Source: Streptomyces sp. NBC_01283 (GTDB lineage: Bacteria; Actinomycetota; Actinomycetes; Streptomycetales; Streptomycetaceae). From it: DNA of 64,000 nt. A model generated the notes under the pieces. That model worked only from the letters and a program-made list of their open reading frames with translations, searched no databases and was not told the DNA's origin. Where the stretch lies: contig NZ_CP108430.1 of assembly GCF_041435335.1 (NCBI RefSeq), forward strand, positions 8,032,001-8,096,000, read 5' to 3'. The position numbers were made by a program, and so were the translations under genes. Positions 48,834 to 58,336 of this stretch are shown here, piece by piece (positions within the stretch are counted from its first letter, which is position 1; each line of letters starts with the position of its first letter).

Positions 48834-49857
48834 CCTGCACTGTTTCGTCGCCCAGCGGTCGCGCCGTGGCGATGCCCGCGAGATACCCCGCACCCGTCGT
48901 CACCGCCGTGAGGCTCAGCGCGTTGCCGACCGAGGCCACGGCGGCGAGCGCCGTCAGGGCAGCGCCCGCCGACAGGACGACCTGGGTGGAGCGCGGCGAG
49001 CGGTACAGGGCGTACAGCAGCCAGCAGAAGACCGCCGCGAGCAGGATCACACCCACCAGGCCCTGCTCGGCCGCCTGCTGCAACAGCGCCGAATGGGGCT
49101 TGCCGTCCGTGAGCAGTTGTTCGGCGACCGTGGGGCTGGAGTCGGCGAATCGGCCGGGCCCCACCCCGAGCACCGGTTCCTGGCCCGTGAGCGCGAGCGC
49201 GTCCTGCCACAGCTCGACCCGGTACCCGTCGAGCTGGCCCTTCAGCGACGCGCTCAGCCCCTCCGGCAGCGTGTCGTCGGCGATCGCCCAGGTCAGGCCG
49301 GTCACCACGACGGTGGCCAGGGCGAGTCCCGCGAGGCCGGGCACCCTGCGCCGCATCAGGGCCGTCGCCAGCGAGCAGAGCAGGATTCCGGTGCACGCGA
49401 CGGCCCCGGCCATCGAGCCGAGCACCAGGGCGGTCACCCCGATCCCCACGGCGAGGAGCCGCATCGCGAGCCGCGTCGCCGGACTGCGGGCCGCCCACGC
49501 CGCCGAGCAGGCCGCCCCCGATGCCAGGATCAGGAGCGCGGCCGTGGCTCCGGTGTGGCCGAGCGGCGCCGCGCTGACGGGATCCGGCGAGAGCTCCGGG
49601 GCCGCCGCCGCGAGCCCCACTCCGACCAGCGCACCGGCGCAGGGCGCGGCGACCGGCAGCAGCGCACCGCAGATCCGCCCGCCCGCGTACCCGGCGGCCA
49701 CGGCGAGCACCGCCAGGAGCACGCCCTCGGGCTGCCCGCCCTGCACACCGGCAGTGATCAAGGTCCAGGCCGCGCACACGCCGAGCAGCGCGCAGCCCGT
49801 CGCGTCGGACGTGCTGCGTCTTTCGTACGCCCCTGGTGGCCCGGCCGTCGCGGCCAT
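48790..49857 (-). CDS. O-antigen ligase-like polytopic membrane protein
   Basis: A 355-residue membrane protein with about ten helices. The extracytoplasmic loop reads ELWQDALALTGQEPVLGVGPGRFADSSPT followed by KPHSALLQQAAEQGLVGVILLA, which is the Wzy/RfaL (O-antigen ligase) signature with G-x-G-P and H-x-x-x-L/Q. It probably polymerises or transfers a glycan at the outer face of the membrane. ATG 49857 has gggga upstream; GTG 49872 is an alternative. It converges on and overlaps the PH-like gene by 44 bp. Confidence 0.85.
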   Translation of the reverse strand: MAATAGPPGAYERRSTSDATGCALLGVCAAWTLITAGVQGGQPEGVLLAVLAVAAGYAGGRICGALLPVAAPCAGALVGVGLAAAAPELSPDPVSAAPLGHTGATAALLILASGAACSAAWAARSPATRLAMRLLAVGIGVTALVLGSMAGAVACTGILLCSLATALMRRRVPGLAGLALATVVVTGLTWAIADDTLPEGLSASLKGQLDGYRVELWQDALALTGQEPVLGVGPGRFADSSPTVAEQLLTDGKPHSALLQQAAEQGLVGVILLAAVFCWLLYALYRSPRSTQVVLSAGAALTALAAVASVGNALSLTAVTTGAGYLAGIATARPLGDETVQVRPPGAPPWTAGRE

Positions 49858-50103
49858 CCCCGTTGTCCCCACCCCGTCGCCCCCCGCCGTATGACGGGCC
49901 CCGAACGCTGTGGCTTGATCCGGCCGCAGGTCAGGGACTCGGGCACACCGTAGCCCCTGGAACGGTGAGATGTGGACATCTTGCGAAGGAACGATCCGCC
50001 TGATCGTGTCGGCAGCGCCTTCCGGCGACCGGGGCGCAGGGGTGCCGGGCGACGGCGCGGCGGCCGGGCACGACCGTCCTGTCCGTGTCCACGTGACGCG
50101 CCG

Positions 50104-50109
50104 TACACT
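50104..50109 (+). promoter_or_regulatory. -10-like TACACT, leaderless start of the N-acyltransferase gene
   Basis: TACACT ends six bases before GTG 50116 and no ribosome-binding site is present, which is the pattern of leaderless mRNAs in Streptomyces. A matching -35 is not clear. Confidence 0.4.
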
Positions 50110-50115
50110 CCCCGA

Positions 50116-51759
50116 GTGACCGCCACCACCACCTCCGTAGACGAGTCGGAGCAGCTCGGGCCGCGTCCGGAGCCCGCATCGCGCAAGGCCCGCTTCCTGC
50201 GAGCGCTCGTCCCGGCCGCCGCGTCGGCACTCTCCGGAGTGCTGCTCTACGTCAGCTTTCCGCCACGCACCCTGTGGTGGCTGGCCCTGCCGGCCTTCGC
50301 GGTGTTCGCCTGGTGTCTGCACGGCCGCAGCTGGAAGGCGGGCCTCGGGCTCGGCTATCTCTTCGGGCTCGGTTTCCTGCTGCCGCTCCTGGTGTGGACC
50401 GGAGTGGAGGTCGGGCCGGGGCCGTGGCTGGCGCTCGCCGCCATCGAGGCGATGTTCGTCGCCCTCGTCGGAGCGGGCATCACCGCCGTCTCCCGGCTGC
50501 CCGGATATCCGTTCTGGGCGGCTGCCCTCTGGGTCGCCGGTGAGGCGGCACGGGCGCGTGTGCCGTTCAGCGGCTTCCCCTGGGGGAAGATCGCCTTCGG
50601 GCAGGCGGACGGCGTCTTCCTGCCCCTTGCCGCGCTCGGCGGCACCCCGGTGCTCGGATTCGCGGTGGTCCTGTGCGGCTTCGGCCTGTACGAGATCGTC
50701 CGGCAGGTGCGCGATGCCCGCGCCGTGCGCGACGGCGGCGACGGGCACAGCACCCGTGGCCTGCGCCGTGGTGCGGCGGCAGCGGCCCTGCTCAGCGTCC
50801 TCGTCCCGGTCGCCGGTGCCTTCGCCGCGCGTCCGCTCGTCAGCGACGACGCCGAGGACGGCACCGCGACCGTCGCCGCCATCCAGGGCAACGTCCCGCA
50901 GGCGGGCCTGGAATTCAACGCCCAACGCCGTGCCGTGCTCGACCACCATGTGCGCGAGACCCAGCGGCTCGCGGACCGGGTGAAGGCGGGCAAGGCGAAG
51001 CAGCCCGACTTCGTCCTGTGGCCGGAGAACTCCTCGGACATCGACCCGTTCACCAACCCCGACGCCCGCGAGGCGATCGAGCGCGCCGTCAAGGCGATCG
51101 GCGCCCCCATCTCGGTCGGCGGAGTCGTCGAGACCAAGGACGGCAAGCTCTTCAACGAGCAGATCCTGTGGGACCCGAAGAAGGGCCCCACGGACACCTA
51201 CGACAAGCGGCAGATCCAGCCCTTCGGCGAGTACATCCCGCTGCGCGGCCTCGTCGGCTTCTTCAGCAGCGACGTCGGCATGGTGCGCCAGGACTTCAGC
51301 CGCGGCACCAAGCCCGGCGTCTTCACCATGGCGGGCACGAAGGTCGGCCTCGCCACCTGCTACGAGGCCGCGTTCGACTGGGCCGTGCGCGACACCGTCA
51401 CCCACGGCGCGCAGCTCATCTCGGTGCCGAGCAACAACGCGACGTTCGACCGCAGCGAGATGACCTACCAGCAGCTCGCCATGTCGCGGATCCGCGCCGT
51501 CGAGCACAGCCGCACCGTCACCGTCCCGGTGACCAGCGGCGTCAGCGCGATCATCATGCCGGACGGCCATGTCTCGCAGAAGACGAAGTGGTTCACCGCC
51601 GACTCACTCGTCGAGGAGGTGCCGCTGCGCTCGTCGCAGACACCGGCCACCCGGTCCGGCGTACTCCCCGAGGGCATCCTCGTGCTGATCGCGGCCGCCG
51701 GTCTCGGCTGGGCGGTGACCGCGGGCGTCCGGGCCAAGCGCGCCGGGCAGGGCAGTTAG
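50116..51759 (+). CDS. lnt: Apolipoprotein N-acyltransferase
   Basis: A 547-residue enzyme. An N-terminal membrane domain of about seven helices (residues 35-245) precedes a nitrilase-type domain with the Glu-Lys-Cys triad: E304 in LWPENSSDID, K364 in YDKRQIQPFGEYIP and C415 in ATCYEAAF. A final helix lies near 515-535. It transfers an acyl chain from phospholipid to the N-terminal Cys of lipoproteins. Streptomyces have Lnt homologues. GTG 50116 is probably leaderless; the open frame extends further upstream without coding character. The NUDIX gene follows after 10 bp. Confidence 0.92.
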   Translation: MTATTTSVDESEQLGPRPEPASRKARFLRALVPAAASALSGVLLYVSFPPRTLWWLALPAFAVFAWCLHGRSWKAGLGLGYLFGLGFLLPLLVWTGVEVGPGPWLALAAIEAMFVALVGAGITAVSRLPGYPFWAAALWVAGEAARARVPFSGFPWGKIAFGQADGVFLPLAALGGTPVLGFAVVLCGFGLYEIVRQVRDARAVRDGGDGHSTRGLRRGAAAAALLSVLVPVAGAFAARPLVSDDAEDGTATVAAIQGNVPQAGLEFNAQRRAVLDHHVRETQRLADRVKAGKAKQPDFVLWPENSSDIDPFTNPDAREAIERAVKAIGAPISVGGVVETKDGKLFNEQILWDPKKGPTDTYDKRQIQPFGEYIPLRGLVGFFSSDVGMVRQDFSRGTKPGVFTMAGTKVGLATCYEAAFDWAVRDTVTHGAQLISVPSNNATFDRSEMTYQQLAMSRIRAVEHSRTVTVPVTSGVSAIIMPDGHVSQKTKWFTADSLVEEVPLRSSQTPATRSGVLPEGILVLIAAAGLGWAVTAGVRAKRAGQGS

Positions 51760-51769
51760 GGTCGAAGGC

Positions 51770-52243
51770 ATGGCAACTCCTGACTTCATCCACACGATCC
51801 GGGCCGACGCGGGCCACCAGCTGTTGTGGCTCCCCGGGGTCACCGCCATCGTCTTCGACGACGAGGGCAGAGTGCTCCTCGGGCGGCGCTCCGACAACGG
51901 CAAGTGGTCCGTCATCGGCGGCATTCCGGATCCGGGGGAACAGCCCGCGGCCTGCGCCGTGCGCGAGGTGTTCGAAGAGACCGCGGTGCACGTCGTGGCC
52001 GAGCGCGTGGTGCTCGTCGAGGCCCTGGAGCCGGTGACGTACCCCAACGGCGACACCTGCCAGTTCATGGACATCACCGTGCGCTGCCGCGCCGTCGGCG
52101 GCGAGGCCCGGGTCAACGACGACGAGTCGCTCGAAGTGGGCTGGTTCGCCCTGGACGCGCTGCCCGACGTGCACGAGCACGGGGTCTTCCGGATCAAGCA
52201 GGCCATGGCGGAGGACCAGCCCACCTGGTTCGACCGCAGCTGA
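51770..52243 (+). CDS. NUDIX hydrolase
   Basis: A 157-residue NUDIX protein. The box reads GGIPDPGEQPAACAVREVFEETAV, a full G-x5-E-x7-R-E-x-x-E-E pattern. It cleaves nucleoside diphosphate-linked compounds with Mg. The substrate is not predictable. ATG 51770 has gaagg upstream and is 10 bp after the lnt stop, so the two are probably one operon. The stop is 17 bp from the converging GMC oxidoreductase stop. Confidence 0.92.
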   Translation: MATPDFIHTIRADAGHQLLWLPGVTAIVFDDEGRVLLGRRSDNGKWSVIGGIPDPGEQPAACAVREVFEETAVHVVAERVVLVEALEPVTYPNGDTCQFMDITVRCRAVGGEARVNDDESLEVGWFALDALPDVHEHGVFRIKQAMAEDQPTWFDRS

Positions 52244-52260
52244 GGGGGACGGGGTCCGGC

Positions 52261-53823
52261 TCAGGTCGCCTTGATCATGTCGGCGCACTTCTCGCCGATC
52301 ATCATCGTGGTGATGCACGGGTTGACCGCGGGCAGGAACGGCATGACCGACGCGTCGGCGACGCGCAGACCCGTGACGCCCTTGACCCGCAGTTCGGGGT
52401 CGAGCGGCGAGCCCGCGTCGTCCGTCGCGCCCATCCGCACGGTGCCCGCCGGGTGGTAGACGGTGTTGTGGGTCTGGCGGATGTACGCGAAGAGCTCGTC
52501 GTCGGTCGTGGCGTCCGGGCCGGGAGCGAGTTCGGCGCCCGCCCAGTCCGCCAGCGGGGCCTGCGCCGCGATCTCGCGGGCGAGCCGGAGCCCGTACGTC
52601 ATCACGCGGATGTCGTGCTCGTGCGTGAAGTAGCGGGGGTCGACCTTCGGCTTGTCCCGGAAGTCGCGGCTGCGCAGCTCCACCGTGCCCATGGAGCGGG
52701 CCCGGGTGACGTTCGGGGTGAGGCAGAAGGCGTTGTCGGTGGTCGGATAGCCGCGCCGGTAGGTGTTCATGTCGAAGGGCACCGAGCCGTAGTGGAACAT
52801 CAGGTCCGGGCGGTCGAGGCCCGGTTCGGTGTCCGCGAAGATGCCGATCTCCCACCACTGGGTGGAGGAGGTGACCATCGGCTGCTTCGCCTCCCACATG
52901 ATCACGCCCTCGGGGTGGTCCTGGAGGTGGGCGCCGACTCCGGGGGAGTCCACCCGCACCTCGACGCCGCACTCCCGGAGCTGCCCGGCGGGACCGATCC
53001 CCGACAGCATCAGGAGCTTCGGCGAGTCGATCGCCCCGCAGGACACGATCACCTCGCGGCGCGCCGAGACCGTACCGCTGTGGATGGTGTCGGGCTGCAG
53101 GTACTCGACGCCCGTACAGCGCCGGTTCTCGTCGAACAGCAACTGCTTGGCCTGCAGCCCCGTACGCACCTCAAGGTTGGGCCGCTTGCCGATGATCGGG
53201 TGCAGATACGACACCGATGCGGACGAACGGGTGCCGTCCGTACGGGAGTTGATCTGGAACCAGTGGGCGCCGCGCACCACCGTCCTGCCGGTGTTGAACG
53301 GCGTGGTGGGGATGTCAGCCGCGGCGCACGCCTCCAACAGGGCCGATCCGCAGGGGTCGTTCGGCGGGACGCTCATGATGTTCACCGGGCCCGAGCGGCC
53401 GTGGTGGTCGCCGGGTGCGTCGTTGGTCTCCAGGCGCTGGTAGAGCGGGAAGCAGTCCTTGGCGCTCCAGCCCGTGCAGCCCAGGGAGCCCCACTCGTCG
53501 AGGTCCTCGGCGGGTGCCCAGAAGGCGATGCAGGAGTTGTGCGAGGAGCAGCCGCCGAGCACCTTGGCGCGGGCGTGCCGCATGAAGCTGTTGCCGTTCT
53601 CCTGCGGCTCCACCGGGTAGTCCCAGTCGTAACCGGACTCCAGCAGGGCCATCCACCGGTCCAGTCGGAGGATGTTGTCGTCGCCGACGTCCGAAGGACC
53701 CGCCTCGAGGACGCAGACGGTGACGTCCGGGTCCTCGGTCAGCCGCGCGGCGACGACGGCGCCTGCCGTACCGCCGCCGACGACCACGTAGTCGAACTCG
53801 GCCTGGGGACTCTCTGCGGGCAT
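52261..53823 (-). CDS. GMC oxidoreductase, choline dehydrogenase (BetA)-like
   Basis: A 520-residue FAD enzyme of the glucose-methanol-choline family. The FAD-binding start is DYVVVGGGTAGAVVAARL, followed by the GMC signature ARAKVLGGCSSHNSCIAFWAP, and VYHPAGTVRMG with the active-site His near the C-terminus. Together with the aldehyde dehydrogenase and permease upstream on the same strand it probably oxidises choline or a similar alcohol to the aldehyde. ATG 53823 is 22 bp from the permease stop, so it is the last gene of that operon. Confidence 0.9.
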   Translation of the reverse strand: MPAESPQAEFDYVVVGGGTAGAVVAARLTEDPDVTVCVLEAGPSDVGDDNILRLDRWMALLESGYDWDYPVEPQENGNSFMRHARAKVLGGCSSHNSCIAFWAPAEDLDEWGSLGCTGWSAKDCFPLYQRLETNDAPGDHHGRSGPVNIMSVPPNDPCGSALLEACAAADIPTTPFNTGRTVVRGAHWFQINSRTDGTRSSASVSYLHPIIGKRPNLEVRTGLQAKQLLFDENRRCTGVEYLQPDTIHSGTVSARREVIVSCGAIDSPKLLMLSGIGPAGQLRECGVEVRVDSPGVGAHLQDHPEGVIMWEAKQPMVTSSTQWWEIGIFADTEPGLDRPDLMFHYGSVPFDMNTYRRGYPTTDNAFCLTPNVTRARSMGTVELRSRDFRDKPKVDPRYFTHEHDIRVMTYGLRLAREIAAQAPLADWAGAELAPGPDATTDDELFAYIRQTHNTVYHPAGTVRMGATDDAGSPLDPELRVKGVTGLRVADASVMPFLPAVNPCITTMMIGEKCADMIKAT

Positions 53824-53845
53824 GACGACTCCAGATCAGCGGGGT

Positions 53846-55435
53846 TCAGGGGGCGGCCGGGGGCGACGGGGGAGTGGTGGGGTCGACGGCCTCTTCGAAG
53901 CGGTGCTCGGCGAGTACGCCCGCCTTGTGCCGCTGCACGAACCAGTAGTAGGCGAAGCCGCCGCAGGCCACGATGCCGATGAAGAGGAACGCGCCCCAGC
54001 GCAGGTACCAGTGCTGGGTTCCTGTCGCGTTGTAGACCTCGGCGCGGGGCCAGGCCAGGTTGAGGGACATGGCCGCGCCCCAGAGCACGGCGAGGATGTT
54101 GATGGGCAGGCCGAACTTGCCGAGCGAGAACTTGCCCTCGGCGGGCTCCCACTGGCCGCGCAGCCGCCTGACCAGCATCGGCAGGGTGACGAGGAGATAG
54201 GCCAGGTAGATCATGATGATCGCGATGCTCGTGATCACCGAGAAGATCTGCGGCTGGTTGATGTTGATCACCAGGATGCCGACGCCGACGAGCCCGATGA
54301 TGATCGCGGGCAGCACGGGGGTCTTGAAACGCGGGCTGACCTTGGCGAGCAGCGAGGACGCGGGCAGGCAGTTGTCGCGGGCCATGGCGAACGCGAGGCG
54401 GATGCCCGCGGCCTGCACGGCGAGTTCGCAGACGGTGATGGCGACGACCACGCACCACAGCACGATCTCGCCGATCGTGGAGCCGAGCGTACTCAGGACC
54501 ACGTACTGCAGGCCGTCCACGGACAGTTCCTTCGCGTGCAGATCCGGCACGGCCAGGAGCGCGAACAGCAGGATGAGCCCGCCGATGAGGAACGAGAAGA
54601 CGAGCGCCCGCAGGATGGCCCGCGGGGCGTTGCGGCTCGGGTCGAGGGACTCCTCGCCCAGTGAGGACGCGGTGTCGAAGCCGTACATCACGTATGCCGA
54701 TGCCAGCGAGGCCGTCAGGAACGCCCCGAAGTAGCCGAGGTTCTGGCCCTGGCCGATGCCTCCGGTCTCCATGATGGCGCTGGGGCCGCGGGTGATGTGG
54801 GCGGCGAGCAGAATGATCAGGACGACGGCCGCGATCAGCTCGATCAGGACGCCCGCGGAGTTGATCCGGGCCATCAGCTTGACGCCGAACGCGTTGACCA
54901 GCGTGGTGAACAGGATGAGCACCGAGCCGAGCAGCACCGCGTTCTTCGCCGCGTCCGTCGTCCCGCTGCCGTCCCCGATGAACTGGAACGTGTCGGAGAT
55001 CTGCGGCAGCGTGATCTGGTACGCGAGGGCGACCGCCGCCAGGGACACCATGGTGGCCGTCAGCATCATCCAGCCGCCGAGCCAGCCGACGTGCGGGCCG
55101 CCGAGCTGCTTGGCCCAGTTGTAGACGGACCCCGCGACGGGGAAGCGGGCGGCCAGCTCGCAAAAGCAGAGGGCCACCATCAGCTGGCCGACGAAGACCA
55201 TCGGCCAGGACCACCAGTAGGCGGGACCGCCGAAGCTGACGCCGAAGTAGAAGAGCTGGAAGGTGCCGGTCAGGATCGAGATGTAGCTGATCCCGGCGGC
55301 GAAGGTGTGGAAGTTGCCGAGCGTGCGCTTGAGTTCGGGACGGTATCCGAGCTCGCCGAGCGCGTCGTCGTCGTCCTGGTGCTGCCGCCGGGCGGCGTCG
55401 GCGGCCTCGGCACCCTTGCCGGGATCCGTACTCAT
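53846..55435 (-). CDS. APC-family amino acid/choline-type permease
   Basis: A 529-residue protein with 12 predicted helices. The APC start GNFHTFAAGISYISILTGTFQLFYFG, FPVAGSVYNWAKQLGGPHVGW and the YGFDTASSLGEESLDPSRNAPRAI block match the GABA/amino acid permease (BAT1, HAAAP-like) branch. It shares an ATGA overlap with the aldehyde dehydrogenase and is followed by the BetA-like gene. The likely cargo is the operon's amine or amino alcohol (choline, ethanolamine or similar). ATG 55435. Confidence 0.9.
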   Translation of the reverse strand: MSTDPGKGAEAADAARRQHQDDDDALGELGYRPELKRTLGNFHTFAAGISYISILTGTFQLFYFGVSFGGPAYWWSWPMVFVGQLMVALCFCELAARFPVAGSVYNWAKQLGGPHVGWLGGWMMLTATMVSLAAVALAYQITLPQISDTFQFIGDGSGTTDAAKNAVLLGSVLILFTTLVNAFGVKLMARINSAGVLIELIAAVVLIILLAAHITRGPSAIMETGGIGQGQNLGYFGAFLTASLASAYVMYGFDTASSLGEESLDPSRNAPRAILRALVFSFLIGGLILLFALLAVPDLHAKELSVDGLQYVVLSTLGSTIGEIVLWCVVVAITVCELAVQAAGIRLAFAMARDNCLPASSLLAKVSPRFKTPVLPAIIIGLVGVGILVININQPQIFSVITSIAIIMIYLAYLLVTLPMLVRRLRGQWEPAEGKFSLGKFGLPINILAVLWGAAMSLNLAWPRAEVYNATGTQHWYLRWGAFLFIGIVACGGFAYYWFVQRHKAGVLAEHRFEEAVDPTTPPSPPAAP

Positions 55436-56901
55436 TCGAACCACCTCTGAGGAGTCGGTGCGAGGTTGCGCCAGATGTGTTTGGCCTCTTGGTACTCGGC
55501 GAGGCCGGCCGGGCCCAGCTCGCGGCCGAATCCGGACTGCTTCATTCCACCCCATTCGGCCTGCGGAACATAGGGGTGGAAGTCATTGATCCATACGGTT
55601 CCCGCGCGCATCCGGGACGCCACCCGGTGCGCCTTGCCGCTGTCCTGCGACCAGACGGCGCCCGCGAGTCCGTACACGGTGTCGTTGGCGAGCGCGATCG
55701 CCTCGTCCTCGTCCCGGAACCGCTCGACGGTGAGTACCGGTCCGAACGACTCGTCGGTGACCACGGACATGCCGGGGGCGCACTCGTCCAGGACGGTCGG
55801 CGGGTAGTAGTAGCCGTCCGCGAGCGCCGGGTCGTCGGGGCGGGCGCCGCCACAGCGGAGGACCGCGCCCTCGGCGATGCCCGCCGCCACGTACGCCTCG
55901 ACCTTGTCGCGGTGCGCCGCCGAGATCAGCGGACCGGTGCGGGCGTCGTCGTCGAAGGGCCCGCCGAGGCGGATCCGCTGCGCGCGCTCGACCACCTCGT
56001 CGACGAACCTGTCGTGCAGCCCGTCCTCGACGAGCAGCCGCGCACCGGCCGAACAGACCTGGCCCGAGTGCAGGAAGATCGCCATCAGGGCGTAGTCGAC
56101 GGCCGCCTCGAAGTCGGCGTCCGCGAAGACGATGTTCGGGTTCTTGCCGCCCAGCTCCAGGGCGACCTTCTTCACCGTGGGTGCCGCGGCGGCCATGATG
56201 CGGCGCCCGGTGACGAGCCCGCCGGTGAACGACACCATGTCGACGCGCGGGTCCTCGCTGAGCGGCGCGCCCGCGGTGGGGCCCGCGCCGAGGACCAGGT
56301 TGGCGGCGCCGGGGGGCAGCCCGGCCTCGGTGAGCAGGCGCATCAGGATGATGGAGGTGTGCGGCGTCAGCTCGCTCGGCTTGAGGACGAAGGTGTTGCC
56401 CGCGCCGAGCGCCGGTGCGACCTTCCAGGCGGTCTGCAGCAGCGGATAGTTCCACGGCGTGATCAGCGCGCACACCCCGACCGGTTCGTGCACCACCCGG
56501 CTGTCCACCTCCGGGCTGCCGGCGTCGACGATCCGGTCGGTGCCGCCCGCCGCCGTCAGGTTGCCGAAGTAGCGGAAGCAGTTCGCGATGTCGTCCATGT
56601 CGTACTCGCTCTCCACGAGCCGCTTCCCGGTGTCCAGGGATTCGGCGCGGGCGAGTGCGTCCTTGTCGCGTTCGAGGAGGTCGGCCACGCGCAGCAGCAG
56701 CCGGCCGCGTTCGGCCGCCGGGGTGCCGGGCCACGGTCCGCTGTCGAAGGCCTCACGCGCGGCGGCGATCGCCGCCGCGGCGTCTTTGGGCCCGGCTTCG
56801 TCGACGGTCGCGACCAGGGTGTTGTCCGCGGGGCAGCGGATCTCCCGTGTCTGCCCGTCCGCGGCGGTGGTCCATGTTCCGCCGATGAAAAGCTCCGGCA
56901 T
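55432..56901 (-). CDS. Betaine-aldehyde dehydrogenase-like ALDH
   Basis: A 489-residue NAD(P) aldehyde dehydrogenase. The oxyanion Asn is in TPWNYPLL, the catalytic Glu in LELGGKNPNIVFADAD, and the catalytic Cys in HSGQVCSAGARLLVE (active-site CSAG). Length and motifs fit BetB/GbsA-type enzymes that make glycine betaine for osmoprotection. First gene of a three-gene operon with permease and GMC oxidoreductase. ATG 56901 follows gaggag and conserved sequence begins there. Confidence 0.92.
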   Translation of the reverse strand: MPELFIGGTWTTAADGQTREIRCPADNTLVATVDEAGPKDAAAAIAAAREAFDSGPWPGTPAAERGRLLLRVADLLERDKDALARAESLDTGKRLVESEYDMDDIANCFRYFGNLTAAGGTDRIVDAGSPEVDSRVVHEPVGVCALITPWNYPLLQTAWKVAPALGAGNTFVLKPSELTPHTSIILMRLLTEAGLPPGAANLVLGAGPTAGAPLSEDPRVDMVSFTGGLVTGRRIMAAAAPTVKKVALELGGKNPNIVFADADFEAAVDYALMAIFLHSGQVCSAGARLLVEDGLHDRFVDEVVERAQRIRLGGPFDDDARTGPLISAAHRDKVEAYVAAGIAEGAVLRCGGARPDDPALADGYYYPPTVLDECAPGMSVVTDESFGPVLTVERFRDEDEAIALANDTVYGLAGAVWSQDSGKAHRVASRMRAGTVWINDFHPYVPQAEWGGMKQSGFGRELGPAGLAEYQEAKHIWRNLAPTPQRWFE

Positions 56902-57073
56902 GACGGCTCCTCGGGGATGGGATGCGCGGGTGCTCCACGAATGGACGCTATGGAGTGCCGGCCACGCCCGCACCCCAAGAGCCGCTATTCGGCGCACGTG
57001 CCCCGTCCGCCCGCGTGGGACCGGGCGTCCCGGAAGATCGGGTGCGCCGCCACTCCGATAGCCTGAAGGCACG

Positions 57074-58297
57074 ATGAACCGGCTGATCACGTCATGGGGC
57101 GCGTACGACCTCACACGATTTCCCGAGGACCCTCGCGACCCGCTGCGCGCCTGGTCCGCCGCCGACGCCTACCTGCTGCGGCACCTCGCCGGTGAGACGG
57201 GTGAGACAGGCAGGGCGGGCGGGACGAGTGAGGCAGGCGATGCGGGCGAGGCAGGTGCGGAGGCCAGGCCCGTCGACCTGTCCGGCACCGTGGCCGTCGT
57301 CGGTGACCGCTGGGGCGCGCTGACCACCGCGCTCGCCGAGCACGGGCCGACGATGATCACCGATTCGTTCCTCGCGCGGGAGGCGGCCCGGGCCAACGTG
57401 GCCCGTGCCGGGTTCGCGCCGGACGCGGTGCGCCTCGCGACGACCGATGACGCTCCGCCGAGCCGGATCGACGTACTCCTGGTCCGCGTGCCGAAGAGCC
57501 TCGCGCTCCTGGAGGACCAGCTGCACCGGGTCGCGCCCGCCCTGCACGCGGGCACGGTCGTCGTCGGCACCGGCATGGTCACCGAGATCCACACCTCGAC
57601 GCTCGACCTCTTCGAGCGGATCATCGGCCCTACGCGGACATCGCTCGCCCGGCAGAAGGCGCGGCTCATCTTCAGCACGCCGGACCCCGAGCGCGCCGTC
57701 GGCCCCAGCCCGTGGCCGCGCAGCTATGTGCTCGACGCCGACTCCGGCGCGGGATCAGGGCTGACCGTCGTCAATCACGCGGGTGTGTTCTGCGCCGAAC
57801 GTCTCGACATCGGCACCCGCTTCCTCCTGCGCCATCTGCCCACCGGCAAGAGCGGCGCGCACATCGTGGACCTGGGCTGCGGCAACGGCGTGCTCGGCAC
57901 GGCCGCCGCAGTCGCCGATCCCGGGGCCACGGTCACCTTCATCGACGAGTCGTATCCCGCCGTGGCCTCGGCGGAGGCCACGTTCCGCGCGAACGCCGCC
58001 GACTCCACCAAGGCGGAGTTCGTGGCGGGCGACGCGCTGGCGGCCGTCCCGGCGGGTTCGGTGGACCTCGTCCTGAACAACCCGCCCTTCCACAGCCACC
58101 AGGCGACCTCCGGCGCGACCGCCTGGCGGATGTTCAGCGGGGCACGGGCGGCGCTGCGGCCCGGCGGCGAGCTGTGGGTCGTCGGCAACCGCCACCTGCA
58201 GTACCACGTGAAGCTGCGGAAGCTCTTCGGCAACTCCCAAGTCGTCGCCTCCGACCCGAAGTTCGTGGTGCTGCGAGCGGTCAAGCGCAACCGCTGA
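57074..58297 (+). CDS. RlmG/RsmC-type rRNA guanine-N2 methyltransferase
   Basis: A 407-residue protein. An N-terminal pseudo-methyltransferase domain is followed by the catalytic domain with the AdoMet loop VDLGCGNGVLGTAAA near residue 270 and the N-P-P-F motif (LNNPPFHSHQATS) near 335. This two-domain layout is that of RlmG/RsmC, which methylate guanine N2 in ribosomal RNA. Residues about 40-63 are a repeat tract (GETGETGRAGGTSEAGDAGEAG) encoded by eight 9-bp units, absent from the usual family and probably a surface loop. ATG 57074 has gaagg upstream. Confidence 0.85.
   Translation: MNRLITSWGAYDLTRFPEDPRDPLRAWSAADAYLLRHLAGETGETGRAGGTSEAGDAGEAGAEARPVDLSGTVAVVGDRWGALTTALAEHGPTMITDSFLAREAARANVARAGFAPDAVRLATTDDAPPSRIDVLLVRVPKSLALLEDQLHRVAPALHAGTVVVGTGMVTEIHTSTLDLFERIIGPTRTSLARQKARLIFSTPDPERAVGPSPWPRSYVLDADSGAGSGLTVVNHAGVFCAERLDIGTRFLLRHLPTGKSGAHIVDLGCGNGVLGTAAAVADPGATVTFIDESYPAVASAEATFRANAADSTKAEFVAGDALAAVPAGSVDLVLNNPPFHSHQATSGATAWRMFSGARAALRPGGELWVVGNRHLQYHVKLRKLFGNSQVVASDPKFVVLRAVKRNR
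57191..57262. repeat. 9-bp minisatellite, eight units, inside the methyltransferase gene
   Basis: Units such as GGTGAGACG, GGTGAGACA, GGCAGGGCG and GGCGAGGCA run without gaps for 72 bp and keep the frame, encoding Gly-Glu-Thr / Gly-Glu-Ala repeats. Confidence 0.85.
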
Positions 58298-58336
58298 CAC
58301 CGCCCGTCGCCCTCCGTACGTCCCGCGTCGGCCGCC

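Noticed and set aside
48790..51570. A 926-residue minus-strand frame across the O-antigen-ligase-like gene and the N-acyltransferase gene
   Set aside because: Only the part up to about 49857 has coding character. The remainder is the shadow of lnt, whose catalytic triad is intact on the plus strand.
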